A stretch of 64,000 nucleotides of DNA from Gammaproteobacteria bacterium (GCA_011523505.1 WTGP01000012.1:19038-83037); one strand, 5' to 3'; positions 32,646 through 42,620 are shown, counted from the stretch's first letter. The notes: generated by a model not told the origin, from the letters alone. Made by a program: numbers and translations.

Positions 32646-33713
32646 CGAGAACTGAACCGTTACGAAATTGGCGCCTTCGCCGCTTCCGCCTTTGCCAGTC
32701 GCGTAGTCGCTGTCGCGCCCCCACTCCACGGCAAGCGTGAACGGCTCGGCGAGTTGCAGGGCAACTATGGCAATCAGGCGCCGGGCGGGCAGTTCCAGCG
32801 CGATTGCTTCCCGGGTCGCCTGGTAGCCGAGCGCCGCAGTGGCGTTCCTGCCGCCTGCTTCGAAGTCGTAGGCCGCTTCGAGCAGCCAGCTTGCCGGTTG
32901 GGCTCCGCGCCCGGCAAACTCCATTTCCCGCACGGCGTAGGAATCGAGCGCGCCCACGTATTCCGCGATCAGCGTGGCGGCGCCGTAGCGCAGGGCGGCA
33001 TGCGCCGACAGGCCGGCGATCCGGTCGGCGGGCCCTTCATTTGCGGTCGTGTCCGCAAGCACGCCCAGCACGTTCGCGGAATAGCTCAAGTCGCTGGTGA
33101 GCGCCAGGTTCAGGGCCAGGCCGGTTTCCTCGCGCTCGGACGAAAAGGAAACGGCCGCTCCATAGCCGGCGACGCCGCTGTCCGATTCGAGATCGTCGTT
33201 CCTGCCGAAGCCGAACAGGGTCGTCGTAAGCCCGCCGGAACTCCACCCCAGGCTCACGGAAAACTCGTTGGTCTCTCCGAGTTCAAGCGTCAGCGGTTCC
33301 GAAAACATGCGTGAGTCGAAAACGCCGAACGGCAGAAACTGCTGGCCTGCGGAAACAGACCACGGCCCTTCCGGGGGACCGAAGCGGAGGGTTGCGGTCT
33401 CCAGGAAGGTCGCTTCGCTGCCGGGCACATTTTCCCTCTCGCCCAGGTCCGTGTGCTCGTAGAGGAAACCGGCCTCGACCGCAACCCAGTCGGAGATCGT
33501 CGCCGCCAGGCTCAAACCGACCTCCGATATGCCGGTATTGGAAAATCCATCCTGGTTTTCCGGGCGCGTGTGCACCGAGTCCAAGTCGACGTGGCCCCCG
33601 ATTTCCAGCCATTCCGCGCCGGCCGGTTCATCTTCCTGGGCGGACGTGTCCGCACCCTGGGCAGCGCCATGGCACAGCAGCAAACAAAGACCGGCCAGGA
33701 CAGTGTGCTTCAA
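32634..33713 (-). CDS. Outer-membrane beta-barrel, LbtU-like porin
   Basis: A 359-residue protein with a signal peptide (MKHTVLAGLCLLLCHGAAQG) and alternating amphipathic strands throughout, ending in VTVQFSLAF with the terminal Phe needed for BAM insertion. The acidic start of the mature region, the VDLDSVHT segment and SVSAGQQFLPFGVFDSRM resemble the LbtU family of siderophore porins and related 16-strand barrels. It is alone on its strand between convergent and divergent neighbours. The substrate is unknown. Confidence 0.72.
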   Translation of the reverse strand: MKHTVLAGLCLLLCHGAAQGADTSAQEDEPAGAEWLEIGGHVDLDSVHTRPENQDGFSNTGISEVGLSLAATISDWVAVEAGFLYEHTDLGERENVPGSEATFLETATLRFGPPEGPWSVSAGQQFLPFGVFDSRMFSEPLTLELGETNEFSVSLGWSSGGLTTTLFGFGRNDDLESDSGVAGYGAAVSFSSEREETGLALNLALTSDLSYSANVLGVLADTTANEGPADRIAGLSAHAALRYGAATLIAEYVGALDSYAVREMEFAGRGAQPASWLLEAAYDFEAGGRNATAALGYQATREAIALELPARRLIAIVALQLAEPFTLAVEWGRDSDYATGKGGSGEGANFVTVQFSLAF

Positions 33714-33877
33714 CTTCGTCGCCTCCGCGTAAAGCGCGGTACCGTACCACGTCCGCTACGCGCGGCTGAATCAAGGGCGTAGGTGCAAGTCGCCCTCGAC
33801 CGAAGTCCTCGTTCGGACCCGGCGGGGCAGGGGATAAAATTCGCGCTCCGATTTAAAGCTTGCCGGGAGAAAGGCGG

Positions 33878-34591
33878 ATGGCGATACGCATGCGGGACGT
33901 GGAATACGGCCACGGGGACGAGGTTTTCGAGGCGCGGATGTACTGGGACGACGCGCGCGGGCCGGCGCCGGCGGTGGCGGTGGCGCATGCCTGGAGCGGG
34001 CGCGCCGAGCACGAATGCGAGGCGGCGGAAAAGCTGGCCGGCGAAGGCTACGTGGGGATTGCTCTGGATGTCTACGGCAAGGGCGTCCGCGGCCAGAGCG
34101 TGGAAGAGAACATGGCGCTGATGAACCCGCTGATCGAAGACCGGGCGCTTCTGCAGGCCCGCCTGCTGGCCGGACTGGACTGCGCCGCGGCGCAGCCGGA
34201 AGTGGACGGCGGCAACATGGCCGCGATCGGCTATTGCTTCGGCGGCCTGTGCGTGCTGGACCTGGCGCGCGTCGGCGCCCCGGTGAAGGGCGTCGTCAGC
34301 CTGCACGGCCTGTTCAACCCGCCGGGAAACACCGATGGAAACGCCATAAGTTCGAAGGTGCTGGTGCTGCACGGCTGGGCCGACCCGATGGTTCCGCCCG
34401 ATACGGTGGTCGGACTGGCCACGGAAATGACGGAGGCGGGCGCGGACTGGCAGATCCATGCCTACGGCCATGCCCTGCATGGCTTCACGCATGACGCGCC
34501 CGCGCTGGCCGACGGGATCGGCTACAGCGAGTCGGCGGACCGGCGGTCGTGGCAGTCGGTGCTGAACTTCATGGCGGAACTGTTTGGTTGA
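33878..34591 (+). CDS. Dienelactone hydrolase family protein
   Basis: A 237-residue alpha/beta hydrolase of the dienelactone hydrolase family: the nucleophile is Cys in IGYCFGGLCVLD, the acid is in LHGWADPMVPP and the His in HALHGFTHD. The family hydrolyses 4-carboxymethylenebutenolide and related enol-lactones in aromatic degradation, but many members have unknown substrates. ATG 33878 has a good Shine-Dalgarno (GAAAGG) and is preferred over an ATG six codons upstream. The EF-P gene follows 21 bases later. Confidence 0.85.
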   Translation: MAIRMRDVEYGHGDEVFEARMYWDDARGPAPAVAVAHAWSGRAEHECEAAEKLAGEGYVGIALDVYGKGVRGQSVEENMALMNPLIEDRALLQARLLAGLDCAAAQPEVDGGNMAAIGYCFGGLCVLDLARVGAPVKGVVSLHGLFNPPGNTDGNAISSKVLVLHGWADPMVPPDTVVGLATEMTEAGADWQIHAYGHALHGFTHDAPALADGIGYSESADRRSWQSVLNFMAELFG

Positions 34592-34612
34592 GGGCGGGAC
34601 GCCCGTTTTCCC

Positions 34613-35176
34613 ATGGCTTCGTATTCGACCAACGAGTTCAAGAACGGGCTCAAGGTGATGCTGGGCGACGAGCCCTGCGCGATCCTCGGGACCGAGTTCG
34701 TCAAGCCCGGCAAGGGCCAGGCGTTCACCCGCGTCAAACTCCGTTATCTGCGCACCGGCCGCGTGATCGAACGCAACTTCCGCTCGGGCGAGTCGATTCC
34801 CGCCGCCGATGTGGTGGACCGGGAAATGGAATACCTCTACAGCACCGGGGACGAATGGGTGTTCATGGACTCGGAGACATACGAGCAGTACGAAGCGAAC
34901 GAAGCGGCCATGGGCGGCTGCGAACGCTGGCTGGTGGATCAGAGCCGCTGCCGCGTCACGCTGTTCAACGGCGCGCCGCTGACGGTCACGCCGCCGAATT
35001 TCGTCGAGCTGAAGGTCACGCAGTCCGATCCGGGTATGAAGGGCGACACCGCCACCGGCGGCGTCAAGCCGGCGACCCTGGAGACCGGGGCCGTCGTGCG
35101 CGTGCCGCTGTTTGTGGAGGAAGGCGCGGTCATCAAGGTGGACACGCGCACCGGGGAATACATCGGCCGCGCCTAG
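34613..35176 (+). CDS. efp: Elongation factor P
   Basis: A 187-residue EF-P that rescues ribosomes stalled at polyproline. Three domains: the KOW-like domain I with [14 protein letters not shown], where K34 is the residue modified by beta-lysylation in gammaproteobacteria, the OB domain II ([13 protein letters not shown]) and domain III ending in [14 protein letters not shown]. The KPGKG loop is the gammaproteobacterial type, so an EpmA/EpmB pair is expected elsewhere in the genome. The Cys near the N-terminus and in the OB domain is not conserved in the family. Confidence 0.96.
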   Translation: MASYSTNEFKNGLKVMLGDEPCAILGTEFVKPGKGQAFTRVKLRYLRTGRVIERNFRSGESIPAADVVDREMEYLYSTGDEWVFMDSETYEQYEANEAAMGGCERWLVDQSRCRVTLFNGAPLTVTPPNFVELKVTQSDPGMKGDTATGGVKPATLETGAVVRVPLFVEEGAVIKVDTRTGEYIGRA

Positions 35177-35197
35177 TGCCGTGACACGGCCCGCGGG

Positions 35198-36103
35198 TCA
35201 GACTTCGAGAGGTAACCGTTGCCCCAGGGCCTGGCCGCAGCGGACTTCTTCCACGGGTTGGCGCTCGGGCAGCCAGGCAAGCAGGCCGCGTGTCGCCACC
35301 AGTATCACCGTGGAGCCGAGGTTGAAGTGTGCCAGGTAGTCGCCGCGCTCGCACTTCGCGCCGCGCGGGCCGGGAAACCTCCAGCGGGTCGGCACCGGCG
35401 GAATGCTCGCGTCGGTGCGGATATCGAACGCGGTGCTGATGGAGCCGACGTTGAGCGCGCCGACCATGACCACGCAGAACTTCCCGCCGCCGGTGTCGAA
35501 ATGCAGCGCCGCCCGCTCGTTGGTCGCCAGCACCCTGGGCGCCGCATCGATGATTGCGGGGTTCACCGACAGCCGCCTTCCGGGCAGGTACACGACTTCG
35601 CGCAATTGGCCGGCCAGAGGCATGCGCACCCGGTGATAATCCGACGGTCGCAGGTAGATGACCGCCATATGACCGTCCTCGTAAGGCGCGGCGCAACGCG
35701 CGCCGCCCAGCAACTCCTCGATGGAGTAGCCGGCTCCCTTCGCCTGCAGGAGTGAAGTGCCGTTGACCTCCCCGATCCGCGTCAACAATCCGTCGGCGGG
35801 ACTAACGACGCATTCCTCGCCGTTCTCCGGATTTCGGGCGCCTTCCTTGAGTTCGCGCGAGAAAAACTCGGCCAGGCTGGCGTATCCCTGGGGCACGGGA
35901 CGGGAGGCCTCCTCCCTGTCGATGGAAAAGAGCCAGGCGAAAATGCGAATCAGCACGCCCCCCGGCCCTCTGAACCGCGAAACGCGCTCCGCCAGGCGGC
36001 TGAGCGTCAGCAGCGGCAGAATGAAGTGCAGGCGTACAAGCAGTCGGGCAAGCAAAGTCGGTCGCCTCAGGCGGGACGTTCGATTGTAGCCTTGGCGCGC
36101 CAA
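35198..36103 (-). CDS. psd: Phosphatidylserine decarboxylase
   Basis: A 301-residue proenzyme that decarboxylates phosphatidylserine to phosphatidylethanolamine at the inner membrane. The self-cleavage site LGST is present near the C-terminus (HFNLGSTVIL), giving the pyruvoyl alpha chain. Also seen are VSPADGLLTRIGEV, YLRPSDYHRVRMP and VNPAIID. The N-terminus LLARLLVRLHFILPLLTLSRL is the usual amphipathic start. No ATG is suitable: TTG 36103 has a GGAGG Shine-Dalgarno nine bases upstream and is preferred, with TTG 36055 as an alternative. The gene is divergent from prmB with only 28 bases between starts. Confidence 0.93.
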   Translation of the reverse strand: MARQGYNRTSRLRRPTLLARLLVRLHFILPLLTLSRLAERVSRFRGPGGVLIRIFAWLFSIDREEASRPVPQGYASLAEFFSRELKEGARNPENGEECVVSPADGLLTRIGEVNGTSLLQAKGAGYSIEELLGGARCAAPYEDGHMAVIYLRPSDYHRVRMPLAGQLREVVYLPGRRLSVNPAIIDAAPRVLATNERAALHFDTGGGKFCVVMVGALNVGSISTAFDIRTDASIPPVPTRWRFPGPRGAKCERGDYLAHFNLGSTVILVATRGLLAWLPERQPVEEVRCGQALGQRLPLEV

Positions 36104-36131
36104 TACCCCTCCAGGATTTCGTTGTCCGACG

Positions 36132-36980
36132 ATGCGCTTTCGTGACCTTGTCGATGAGCTGGCCGCCCGCCTGGCGGGCGGGCGGGTCCATTTCGGCCAC
36201 GGCATGGGCAGCGCGGAGGAAGAGGCCCTGGCGCTCGCGAATTTCGTTTGCCGGTCGGGCTTGTGGCAGCGCCGTTCCCTGCTCGGGCGGCGCGTATCGC
36301 CGGCCGTGCAGGAGCGGGCGCGGGCAATCGCCTTTGCACGCGTCGCGCGCCGTCTGCCGCTGGCCTACCTGACCCGCGAGGCCTGGTTTGGCGGGATGCG
36401 CTTTTACGTGGACAAGCGCGTCTGCATTCCGCGCTCGCCGCTTGCCGAACTGATCGAGATCGGTTTCGCGCCCTGGCTGAATCCGGATGGAGCGCGCCGG
36501 ATCATCGATCTCTGCACCGGTTCGGGCTGCATCGCGGCTGCCTGCGCGTTCGCCTTCCCCGATGCCGAAGTCATCGCGACCGACCTGTCGCCGGCCGCCC
36601 TGAGCGTGGCGGAGCGCAACGCGCGCCGGCTTGGCCTGGCGGGCCGCGTCGAGCTTCGCAAGGGAGACCTTTTCGCCGGCGCGCAGGGGAAATTCGATCT
36701 CATCGTCGCCAATCCTCCCTATGTGCCTGCCGGCGCGTGCGGTTCCCTGCCGCGCGAATACCGTCATGAACCGCGAATGGCGCTGGCGGCCGGCGCCGAC
36801 GGGTTGGCGATAGCGTCCCGCATCCTCGAGGAAGCGCCCCGCTACCTTGCCGAGGGCGGGCTGCTGGCGCTGGAGGTCGGCGAGGTGGCGGGCGATCTTG
36901 CGGCCTCGCACCCGGAACTGCCGTTCCTCTGGCCTTCGCTGGAACGGGGCGGCGAGGGCGTGCTGCTGCTTCGGGCCTAG
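36132..36980 (+). CDS. prmB: 50S ribosomal protein L3 glutamine methyltransferase
   Basis: A 282-residue HemK-family methyltransferase. Catalytic NPPY (IVANPPYVPAG), SAM motif I LCTGSGCIAAA, and the N-terminal VHFGHG segment, which is characteristic of PrmB rather than PrmC, are present. It methylates a Gln of ribosomal protein L3. It usually sits beside aroC in gammaproteobacteria; here aroC is 3 kb away on the other strand. It converges on accD with two bases between stops. Confidence 0.92.
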   Translation: MRFRDLVDELAARLAGGRVHFGHGMGSAEEEALALANFVCRSGLWQRRSLLGRRVSPAVQERARAIAFARVARRLPLAYLTREAWFGGMRFYVDKRVCIPRSPLAELIEIGFAPWLNPDGARRIIDLCTGSGCIAAACAFAFPDAEVIATDLSPAALSVAERNARRLGLAGRVELRKGDLFAGAQGKFDLIVANPPYVPAGACGSLPREYRHEPRMALAAGADGLAIASRILEEAPRYLAEGGLLALEVGEVAGDLAASHPELPFLWPSLERGGEGVLLLRA

Positions 36981-36982
36981 GG

Positions 36983-37849
36983 TTATTCCGGGGGTGGTTT
37001 GTTCAGCAGCTTGGCGAGCAGCCGGGCGATTTCCAGGCGCATCACGCGCCGGTCCAGGATCATGTCCAGGGCGCCATGCTCGAGAAGGAACTCGGCGCGC
37101 TGAAATCCCTCTGGGAGGTCTTCGCGGACCGTTTGCTTGATTACGCGCGGCCCGGCAAAACCGATGAGCGCGCCGGGCTCGGCGATCACGATATCGCCCT
37201 GCATCGCCAGACTTGCGGACACGCCGCCCATCGTGGGGTTGGTAAGAATCGAAATATATGGAAGGCCGGCCTGCGCGAGGGCATGCAAAGCGGCGGTTAC
37301 CTTGGACAACTGCATCAGCGAGAAAAGCGCCTCCTGCATGCGCGCGCCCCCGGAGGCGGAAAAGTTCACCAGCGGCATGCGATGTTCGCGGCAGTAGCTT
37401 GCGGCGCGAACGAACTTTTCGCCCACTACCGAACCCATGGATCCCCCCATGAAGCCGAACTCGAAAGCGCTGGCCACAAGCGGCTGCCCGTACAGCTTGC
37501 CGGTCATGGTCACCAGGGCTTCCAGCTCGCCGCTGTTGTCTATTGCCTGCGCGACCCGGTCCGGGTAGCGCTTGGTGTCCCTGAACTTCAGCGGGTCCTT
37601 GGGCTGAAGACGGGGCGAAAGCTCCCTGGCCGAGTCGCTGTCCAGGAACAGCTCCAGCCTTCGCCTGGCCCCCAGGCGCATGTGATGCTCGCACTTGGGG
37701 CACACATGCTGGATCCGCTCCACTTCGGTCCGGTAAAGCTGCGTTCCGCAGGAATCGCACTTGACCCAGACGCCTTCCGGCACGCTCTTCTTCGGCCGTC
37801 GCGTCGTGATCCGCGACGGCATTAATCTCCGCAGCCAGGAAATCGCCAT
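36983..37849 (-). CDS. accD: Acetyl-CoA carboxylase, carboxyltransferase beta subunit
   Basis: A 288-residue carboxyltransferase beta subunit for malonyl-CoA synthesis. The N-terminal zinc ribbon has four Cys ([11 protein letters not shown] and [10 protein letters not shown]). The crotonase-fold core carries [10 protein letters not shown] and [10 protein letters not shown]. It follows truA in the order asd - FimV-like - truA - accD, known from pseudomonads and other gammaproteobacteria; trpF/trpB and folC, which often lie in this block, are absent here. The ATG at 37849 gives the usual N-terminus ([12 protein letters not shown]). Confidence 0.96.
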   Translation of the reverse strand: MAISWLRRLMPSRITTRRPKKSVPEGVWVKCDSCGTQLYRTEVERIQHVCPKCEHHMRLGARRRLELFLDSDSARELSPRLQPKDPLKFRDTKRYPDRVAQAIDNSGELEALVTMTGKLYGQPLVASAFEFGFMGGSMGSVVGEKFVRAASYCREHRMPLVNFSASGGARMQEALFSLMQLSKVTAALHALAQAGLPYISILTNPTMGGVSASLAMQGDIVIAEPGALIGFAGPRVIKQTVREDLPEGFQRAEFLLEHGALDMILDRRVMRLEIARLLAKLLNKPPPE

Positions 37850-37866
37850 AAGACTTTGATTTTAGC

Positions 37867-38676
37867 CTAAATATCTTTTGGGATCGGGAGAAGCGTTCCG
37901 AGACCAGCCGGGTTTCGTTCGGGCAGCAGGTCCGGCGGATACTCGATCTGTTGAAGGTAGAGGCCCTGGGGAGGCGCGGCCGGACCCGCGGCCTCCCGGC
38001 TGCGCGCCGCGAGAATCCCGGCAATCCAGGCCCCCGCCTCGCGCCCGCGCCCGACCAGCGCCAGCGAGCCGGCGATGTTCCTCACCATGCGCTGCAGGAA
38101 GCCGTTTGCCCGGCAAAGGATCCATACGCGTTGCCCGCTGCGGCGCACCCGGATGTCCATGATCCTGCGCACGGGCGAGCGGGCCTGGCAGTCGGCGGCC
38201 CGAAACGAGCTGAAGTCGTGCTCGCCGGTAAGCGCCTGCGCCGCGCGGTTCATCGCCTCGTCGTCCAGCCGGTCGCGGATCAGCCAGGCGCGATTGCGCT
38301 CCAGCGCCGAGCGCACGCTGCGGTTCAGGATCAGGTAGGCGTACGTGCGCGAGAGCGCCGAGTGGCGCGCATGGAAATCGCCCGGCACTTCGCGAACCCA
38401 GAGCAGGTTGATGTCGTCGGGCAGGTAGGTATTGGCGCCGAACAGCCAGTCACGCGGGCTCCGCCGGGCGCCGGTCTCGAAATGCGCGACCTGCTCGATG
38501 GCGTGAACGCCGGCGTCGGTTCGCCCGGCGCCCATGCATCGAACCTCTTCGTCGGCCACCCGGCTGAGCGCCTCGTTTACGGAGTCCTGAACGTTGGGGC
38601 TGGCGCTTTGCGACTGCCAGCCGTGCAAGCCGCTGCCGTCGTATTCCAGCCCCACGGCGAGCCGCGCACGGGTCAT
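37867..38676 (-). CDS. truA: tRNA pseudouridine(38-40) synthase
   Basis: A 269-residue TruA that makes pseudouridine at positions 38-40 of the tRNA anticodon stem. The catalytic D54 is in GAGRTDAGVHA; other blocks are YDGSGLHGWQ and NGFLQRMVRNIAGSL. It overlaps the upstream FimV-like gene by four bases (ATGA) and precedes accD by 17 bases, consistent with one transcript. Confidence 0.96.
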   Translation of the reverse strand: MTRARLAVGLEYDGSGLHGWQSQSASPNVQDSVNEALSRVADEEVRCMGAGRTDAGVHAIEQVAHFETGARRSPRDWLFGANTYLPDDINLLWVREVPGDFHARHSALSRTYAYLILNRSVRSALERNRAWLIRDRLDDEAMNRAAQALTGEHDFSSFRAADCQARSPVRRIMDIRVRRSGQRVWILCRANGFLQRMVRNIAGSLALVGRGREAGAWIAGILAARSREAAGPAAPPQGLYLQQIEYPPDLLPERNPAGLGTLLPIPKDI

Positions 38677-39179
38677 GCGCTCTCGGAATCTTTCGGCTCG
38701 AGCCTTTGACGCATCCGGCGCAGCGCCTCGGCGAGTTCCCCGGCGTCTTCGCTCTCGCGGGCTTCGACGATATGGGCCAGGACCTCCAGCGCGTCGGCGT
38801 CGCGGCCCATTTCCTCAAGCGCCCGCGCCAGGTCCATGTAGTTCTCGGGATCGAGTTCGCTCATCGCGTCCGCCAGGGCGGCGTCGGGTCCCACCGCGAT
38901 TTCGTCGCCGACTGGTTCGGACGCTTCCTCCTCCTCTGCGCCGCCATCCCGACCCGCCGAAGCATCATCGTTCTTCTTCGAATCGGCGCCGGAGAATCTC
39001 CGCACCAGGCGCGGCGGGCCGAAAATGATCCCCGAAAGAACCGAAAAGACCAGCGCGGCGGTAAGCAGCGGCACGCCCCAGAGGCTCCACGGAGAGAACA
39101 GTCCTTCCTGCGGAACCACGGGCGAGATCAGGAGCGCAATGAACAGCGAAACGGCCAGTATCGCGATTCTGCCTTTCAT
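38673..39179 (-). CDS. Short FimV-like membrane protein between asd and truA
   Basis: A 168-residue protein in the exact slot of fimV between asd and truA. It has two membrane segments (about residues 4-22 and 34-56), a basic/acidic linker rich in Asp, Glu and Ala, and a C-terminal helical pair (ENYMDLARALEEMGRDADAL) resembling the cytoplasmic TPR-like C-terminus of FimV. The large periplasmic LysM part of FimV is missing. Gene order and C-terminus suggest a reduced FimV or a remnant that kept the membrane anchor and the protein-interaction end. The start ATG at 39179 is followed by a normal membrane helix. Confidence 0.65.
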   Translation of the reverse strand: MKGRIAILAVSLFIALLISPVVPQEGLFSPWSLWGVPLLTAALVFSVLSGIIFGPPRLVRRFSGADSKKNDDASAGRDGGAEEEEASEPVGDEIAVGPDAALADAMSELDPENYMDLARALEEMGRDADALEVLAHIVEARESEDAGELAEALRRMRQRLEPKDSESA

Positions 39180-39195
39180 GCCCGGGCCTGTTAGC

Positions 39196-40278
39196 TTAGG
39201 GCCCCAATGCGTCGTCGCGAATCAGGAGCTCGGCGATCTGCACGGCGTTGAGCGCGGCCCCCTTGCGCACGTTGTCCGCCACAACCCAGAAACTGAGGCC
39301 CTGCTCATGCGAGATGTCCTCGCGCACGCGGCCCACGAACACGGCGTCCGACCGGCTCGCGTCGATCCCAGGAGTCGGATAGCCGCCGGCCCGGTCCTGG
39401 CTCATGACGACCACCCCGCGGGCGGCCCGAAACAGCCCGAGCGCTTCCTCGACCGCGACCTTGCGCTTCAGCTCCACGCTTACGGCCTCGGAATGTCCGA
39501 AGAAAACGGGCACGCGAACGGCCGTGGCGCTGATCCGCAGTCCTTCGTCGCCCAGGATCTTGCGCGTCTCCCAGACCATCTTCATTTCTTCCTTGGTGTA
39601 GCCGTTGGCCTGAAAATCGTCGATGTGCGGCACGGCGTTGAAGGCCGCGCTCGGCGCCGACGCCGCGGGAAGCTGCCCGCCGTTGGCGGGCGTTTCCGCC
39701 TCCTCGGCGTCGGCAGGCTCTTCCGGGCGGCCCTTGCCGGCCATCATGTTGGCGGTGTGCCTGACCAGGTCCTCCATCGCCCGGCGCCCGGCGCCGGAGA
39801 CCGCCTGGTAGGTGGCCACGCTGATCCGCTGGATGCCGATGGCGTCGTAGAGGGGCTTCAGGGCAACGACAAGCTGGATCGTGGAGCAATTCGGATTGGC
39901 CACGATTCCGCGCTCGCGGCATTCGGCCAGGGCCGATGGATTGACCTCGGGCACGACCAGCGGCACGTCGTCGTCATAGCGGAACGCCGACGAGTTGTCG
40001 ATCACGATCGCTCCCTGGGCGGCGGCGCGCGGCGCATGCTCGATCGCGGTTCCCGCGCCGGCCGAGAACAGCGCGAAGTGCACGCCGGAGAAGTCGAAGC
40101 CGTTGAGCGCCTGAACCGCAACCTGGCGTTCGCCGAATTCCACGGTCTTGCCGACCGAGCGTTCGCTGGCGACCGCGTGAAGCCGGTCCACCGGAAACTC
40201 GCGCTGCGCGAGGATCTGCATCATGGTCTCGCCCACCAGCCCTGTGGCGCCGACCACAGCGACGTTGTAGCCGTTCAT
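39196..40278 (-). CDS. asd: Aspartate-semialdehyde dehydrogenase
   Basis: A 360-residue enzyme that reduces aspartyl phosphate to aspartate semialdehyde for Lys, Thr, Met and diaminopimelate synthesis. The N-terminal [12 protein letters not shown] binds NADP; catalytic C131 is in NPNCST and the His in [10 protein letters not shown]. An insertion of about 25 residues rich in Glu, Ala and Pro (about residues 183-210) follows MMAGKG and precedes FNAVPHID; it is not seen in typical relatives and is probably a surface loop. aroC lies one base upstream. Confidence 0.95.
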   Translation of the reverse strand: MNGYNVAVVGATGLVGETMMQILAQREFPVDRLHAVASERSVGKTVEFGERQVAVQALNGFDFSGVHFALFSAGAGTAIEHAPRAAAQGAIVIDNSSAFRYDDDVPLVVPEVNPSALAECRERGIVANPNCSTIQLVVALKPLYDAIGIQRISVATYQAVSGAGRRAMEDLVRHTANMMAGKGRPEEPADAEEAETPANGGQLPAASAPSAAFNAVPHIDDFQANGYTKEEMKMVWETRKILGDEGLRISATAVRVPVFFGHSEAVSVELKRKVAVEEALGLFRAARGVVVMSQDRAGGYPTPGIDASRSDAVFVGRVREDISHEQGLSFWVVADNVRKGAALNAVQIAELLIRDDALGP

Positions 40279-40279
40279 C

Positions 40280-41410
40280 TCAGCTTCCCGCGGTCCGCGC
40301 CGCGGCGGCGGGACGAACGCTCGCGGCGGCCGAGGACGCCTGCCGGTCCACGTCGCCGCATTGCGCGCGGTCGCGAAGGTAATGGTCCATCAGCGTGATC
40401 GCCAGCATCGCTTCCGCGATCGGGGTGGCGCGCAGGCCCACGCAGGGATCGTGACGCCCGCCGGTGCTGATCTCGGTGGCCGCGCCGCCGCGGGTAACCG
40501 TGGCGCCCTTCTTGCGGATGCTGGAGGTGGGCTTCATCGCGATGCTCACCAGCAGGTCCTGTCCGGACGATATGCCGCCCAGCGTGCCCCCGGCGTCGTT
40601 CTTCACGAAGCCGCGGGGCGCAATCTCGTCGCGATGTTCCGACCCGCGCTGTTCCACGGCCGCGAAGCCGGCGCCGAATTCCACGCCCTTGACCGCGTTG
40701 ATGCTCATCAGCGCATGCGCGATCACGGCCTCGAGCTTGTCGAACACGGGTTCGCCGAGCCCGGGCGGCACTCCGCGGGCGCAGACGTTGATCCGCGCGC
40801 CGATCGAGTCGCCGGCCAGCCTCAGTTCGTCCATGAACGACTCCAGTTCCTTCAGCCGGCCGGGGTCGCCGCAGAAGAACGGGTTGTCGTTGATGATCTC
40901 GGGGTTCGGGCACTCCAGCCGGATCGGCCCGAGTTGCGCCACGTAGCCGTAAATCGTGATGCCCGCCCGCTCGCTCAAGAACTTGCGGGCGATCGCTCCG
41001 CCGGCGACCCGCATGGCCGTCTCCCGGGCGGAGGCGCGGCCCCCTCCGCGGTAGTCGCGGATGCCGTACTTCTGCTGGTAGCTGAAATCGGCGTGCCCGG
41101 GACGAAACTTGTCCTTGATGGCCGAGTAGTCGCGGGGCCGCTGATCGGTGTTCTCGATCATCAGTCCGATCGGCGTTCCGGTGGTCACGCCCTCGAAAAC
41201 GCCCGACAGGATCCGCACCTGGTCCGCCTCCTTGCGTTGCGAAGTATGGCGCGAGCGTCCGGGGCGCCGCCGGTCCAGGTCCCCCTGTATGTCCGCCTCG
41301 CACAATTCCATGCCGGGCGGGCAGCCGTCCACGATGGCGCCCAGCGCCGGGCCGTGGCTCTCGCCGTAAGTCGTGACGCTGAACAGGCGTCCTATGGTGT
41401 TGCCGGACAT
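40280..41410 (-). CDS. aroC: Chorismate synthase
   Basis: A 376-residue FMN-dependent enzyme that turns EPSP into chorismate. Signatures are [11 protein letters not shown] at the N-terminus, [29 protein letters not shown] and the C-terminal GGRHDPC. It leads the asd - FimV-like - truA - accD run on the minus strand. The last ~20 residues are Ala/Arg-rich and variable. Confidence 0.96.
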   Translation of the reverse strand: MSGNTIGRLFSVTTYGESHGPALGAIVDGCPPGMELCEADIQGDLDRRRPGRSRHTSQRKEADQVRILSGVFEGVTTGTPIGLMIENTDQRPRDYSAIKDKFRPGHADFSYQQKYGIRDYRGGGRASARETAMRVAGGAIARKFLSERAGITIYGYVAQLGPIRLECPNPEIINDNPFFCGDPGRLKELESFMDELRLAGDSIGARINVCARGVPPGLGEPVFDKLEAVIAHALMSINAVKGVEFGAGFAAVEQRGSEHRDEIAPRGFVKNDAGGTLGGISSGQDLLVSIAMKPTSSIRKKGATVTRGGAATEISTGGRHDPCVGLRATPIAEAMLAITLMDHYLRDRAQCGDVDRQASSAAASVRPAAAARTAGS

Positions 41411-41473
41411 GCCGTAATCCGCGGGCGGTGGCAGAAACCGAATATTTTACGCTCGCACTCCCAGGCCCCCGCA

Positions 41474-41479
41474 TATAAT
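41474..41479 (+). promoter_or_regulatory. Consensus -10 hexamer just before the SPOR gene
   Basis: A perfect TATAAT ends nine bases before the ATG at 41488. No good -35 is present. If used, transcription would begin at or a few bases before the ATG, giving a leaderless or nearly leaderless message for the dedD-like/cvpA/purF operon. Confidence 0.4.
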
Positions 41480-41487
41480 TCAGTGCG

Positions 41488-42087
41488 ATGCAATCACCGG
41501 TGCTTGAGCGGCTGGTGGGGGGAGCGGTCCTGGTGGCCCTGCTCCTGTTGCTGGCCCTGGCAATCGGCCCGCGGGACGGGGTCCGCATGCCGGACGAAGA
41601 GGGCTCTCAAAGCCCTGTGGCCCAGGTCGCACCTCAACCCGCCGAACCGGCCAACGACGCCGTGCCGGACGAGTCCCGCCGGGAACCCGGTCCGCGCACC
41701 ATCGCCCAATGGGTGCCGCCGGGTTCGGTGCCCCACGCGCCGCAGCCCGCCAGGGCTTTCGTCGCACCACCGGAAACGAGCGAACGAGCCACGCCCTCGC
41801 CCAGTCCTCGCGAAGCTGCGGAAACGCCCGCGACTCAAGCCGGGCCTCAATGGGCCGTGCAGCTCGGCAGTTTTTCCTCGCGCGCGAATGCCGATTCGCT
41901 CTCCGGATGGTGCCGGGAACAGGGATATGGCGTGCAGGTCGTGACCGGGCAGGACGGCGGCCGGACCTTGCACCGGGTGCGCGTGGGTCCCTATGCCTCC
42001 AGGGAAGATGCCGACACGGCGATCGCCGAACTGGCCCTTCTGGGACGTAGAGGATTTGTATCGGATTGGGAGACCGCCTCGCCGTGA
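41488..42087 (+). CDS. SPOR-domain protein, DedD-like
   Basis: A 199-residue protein with one N-terminal membrane segment (about residues 8-26), a Pro/Ala/Glu-rich periplasmic linker and a C-terminal SPOR domain (about 120-195: WAVQLGSFSSRANADSL, then VRVGPYASREDADTAI). SPOR domains bind denuded peptidoglycan at the division septum. The order dedD - cvpA - purF is conserved in gammaproteobacteria. Its stop overlaps the GTG of cvpA. Confidence 0.82.
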   Translation: MQSPVLERLVGGAVLVALLLLLALAIGPRDGVRMPDEEGSQSPVAQVAPQPAEPANDAVPDESRREPGPRTIAQWVPPGSVPHAPQPARAFVAPPETSERATPSPSPREAAETPATQAGPQWAVQLGSFSSRANADSLSGWCREQGYGVQVVTGQDGGRTLHRVRVGPYASREDADTAIAELALLGRRGFVSDWETASP

Positions 42088-42620
42088 CCCTGTTCGACTG
42101 GATCGTCCTGGCGATTTTTCTTTCCGCCGCCTGGCTCGGAATGAAGCGCGGTTTCCTGTCCGCCGCCCTGAATCTTGCGACCTGGGTTGTGGGCGTGTTT
42201 CTCGCCTTTGCCTTCGGCGACATTGTCGTGTCCACGATGCTGTCCGGATGGCCGGCGAAGATCGAGACCTGGCTGGCGAACAATCCGCTCGCCGGCGCAA
42301 TTTTTCGCGGTCCGTCGGTCGCCGAATCCGTGGCGCTTTGGGCGGCCAGGCTGGGCGTGCTCGTGGTCGTGCTCGTGATCGGCTCCACCGTGGCGGGCCT
42401 GGCTTCCCGGGCCGTCGAAAACAGCGTGCTGGCTTCCGCGAATCGCGCCTTGGGCGTATTATTGGGCGCAGCCAAAGGCTGGCTGATTGCAGGTGGACTT
42501 CTGCTCTTGTGCATACACGTGGGGCCCGAGACCTGGGTGCGGGGTTCGATGAGCCTGCCTTTCCTTGAACCGGTCAGCGACGCCCTGAACCTGCTGCTCC
42601 GGGCGCTGGGTGGCCGCTGA
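42084..42620 (+). CDS. cvpA: CvpA family inner-membrane protein
   Basis: A 178-residue protein with four membrane segments and the start MTLFDWIVLAIFLSAAWLGM typical of CvpA. It is named for colicin V production but is generally linked to envelope homeostasis and stress tolerance. GTG 42084 is chosen: it overlaps the upstream stop (GTGA) and starts the conserved region; a TTG at 42066 is an alternative. The stop overlaps the purF ATG (TGATG). Confidence 0.88.
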   Translation: MTLFDWIVLAIFLSAAWLGMKRGFLSAALNLATWVVGVFLAFAFGDIVVSTMLSGWPAKIETWLANNPLAGAIFRGPSVAESVALWAARLGVLVVVLVIGSTVAGLASRAVENSVLASANRALGVLLGAAKGWLIAGGLLLLCIHVGPETWVRGSMSLPFLEPVSDALNLLLRALGGR

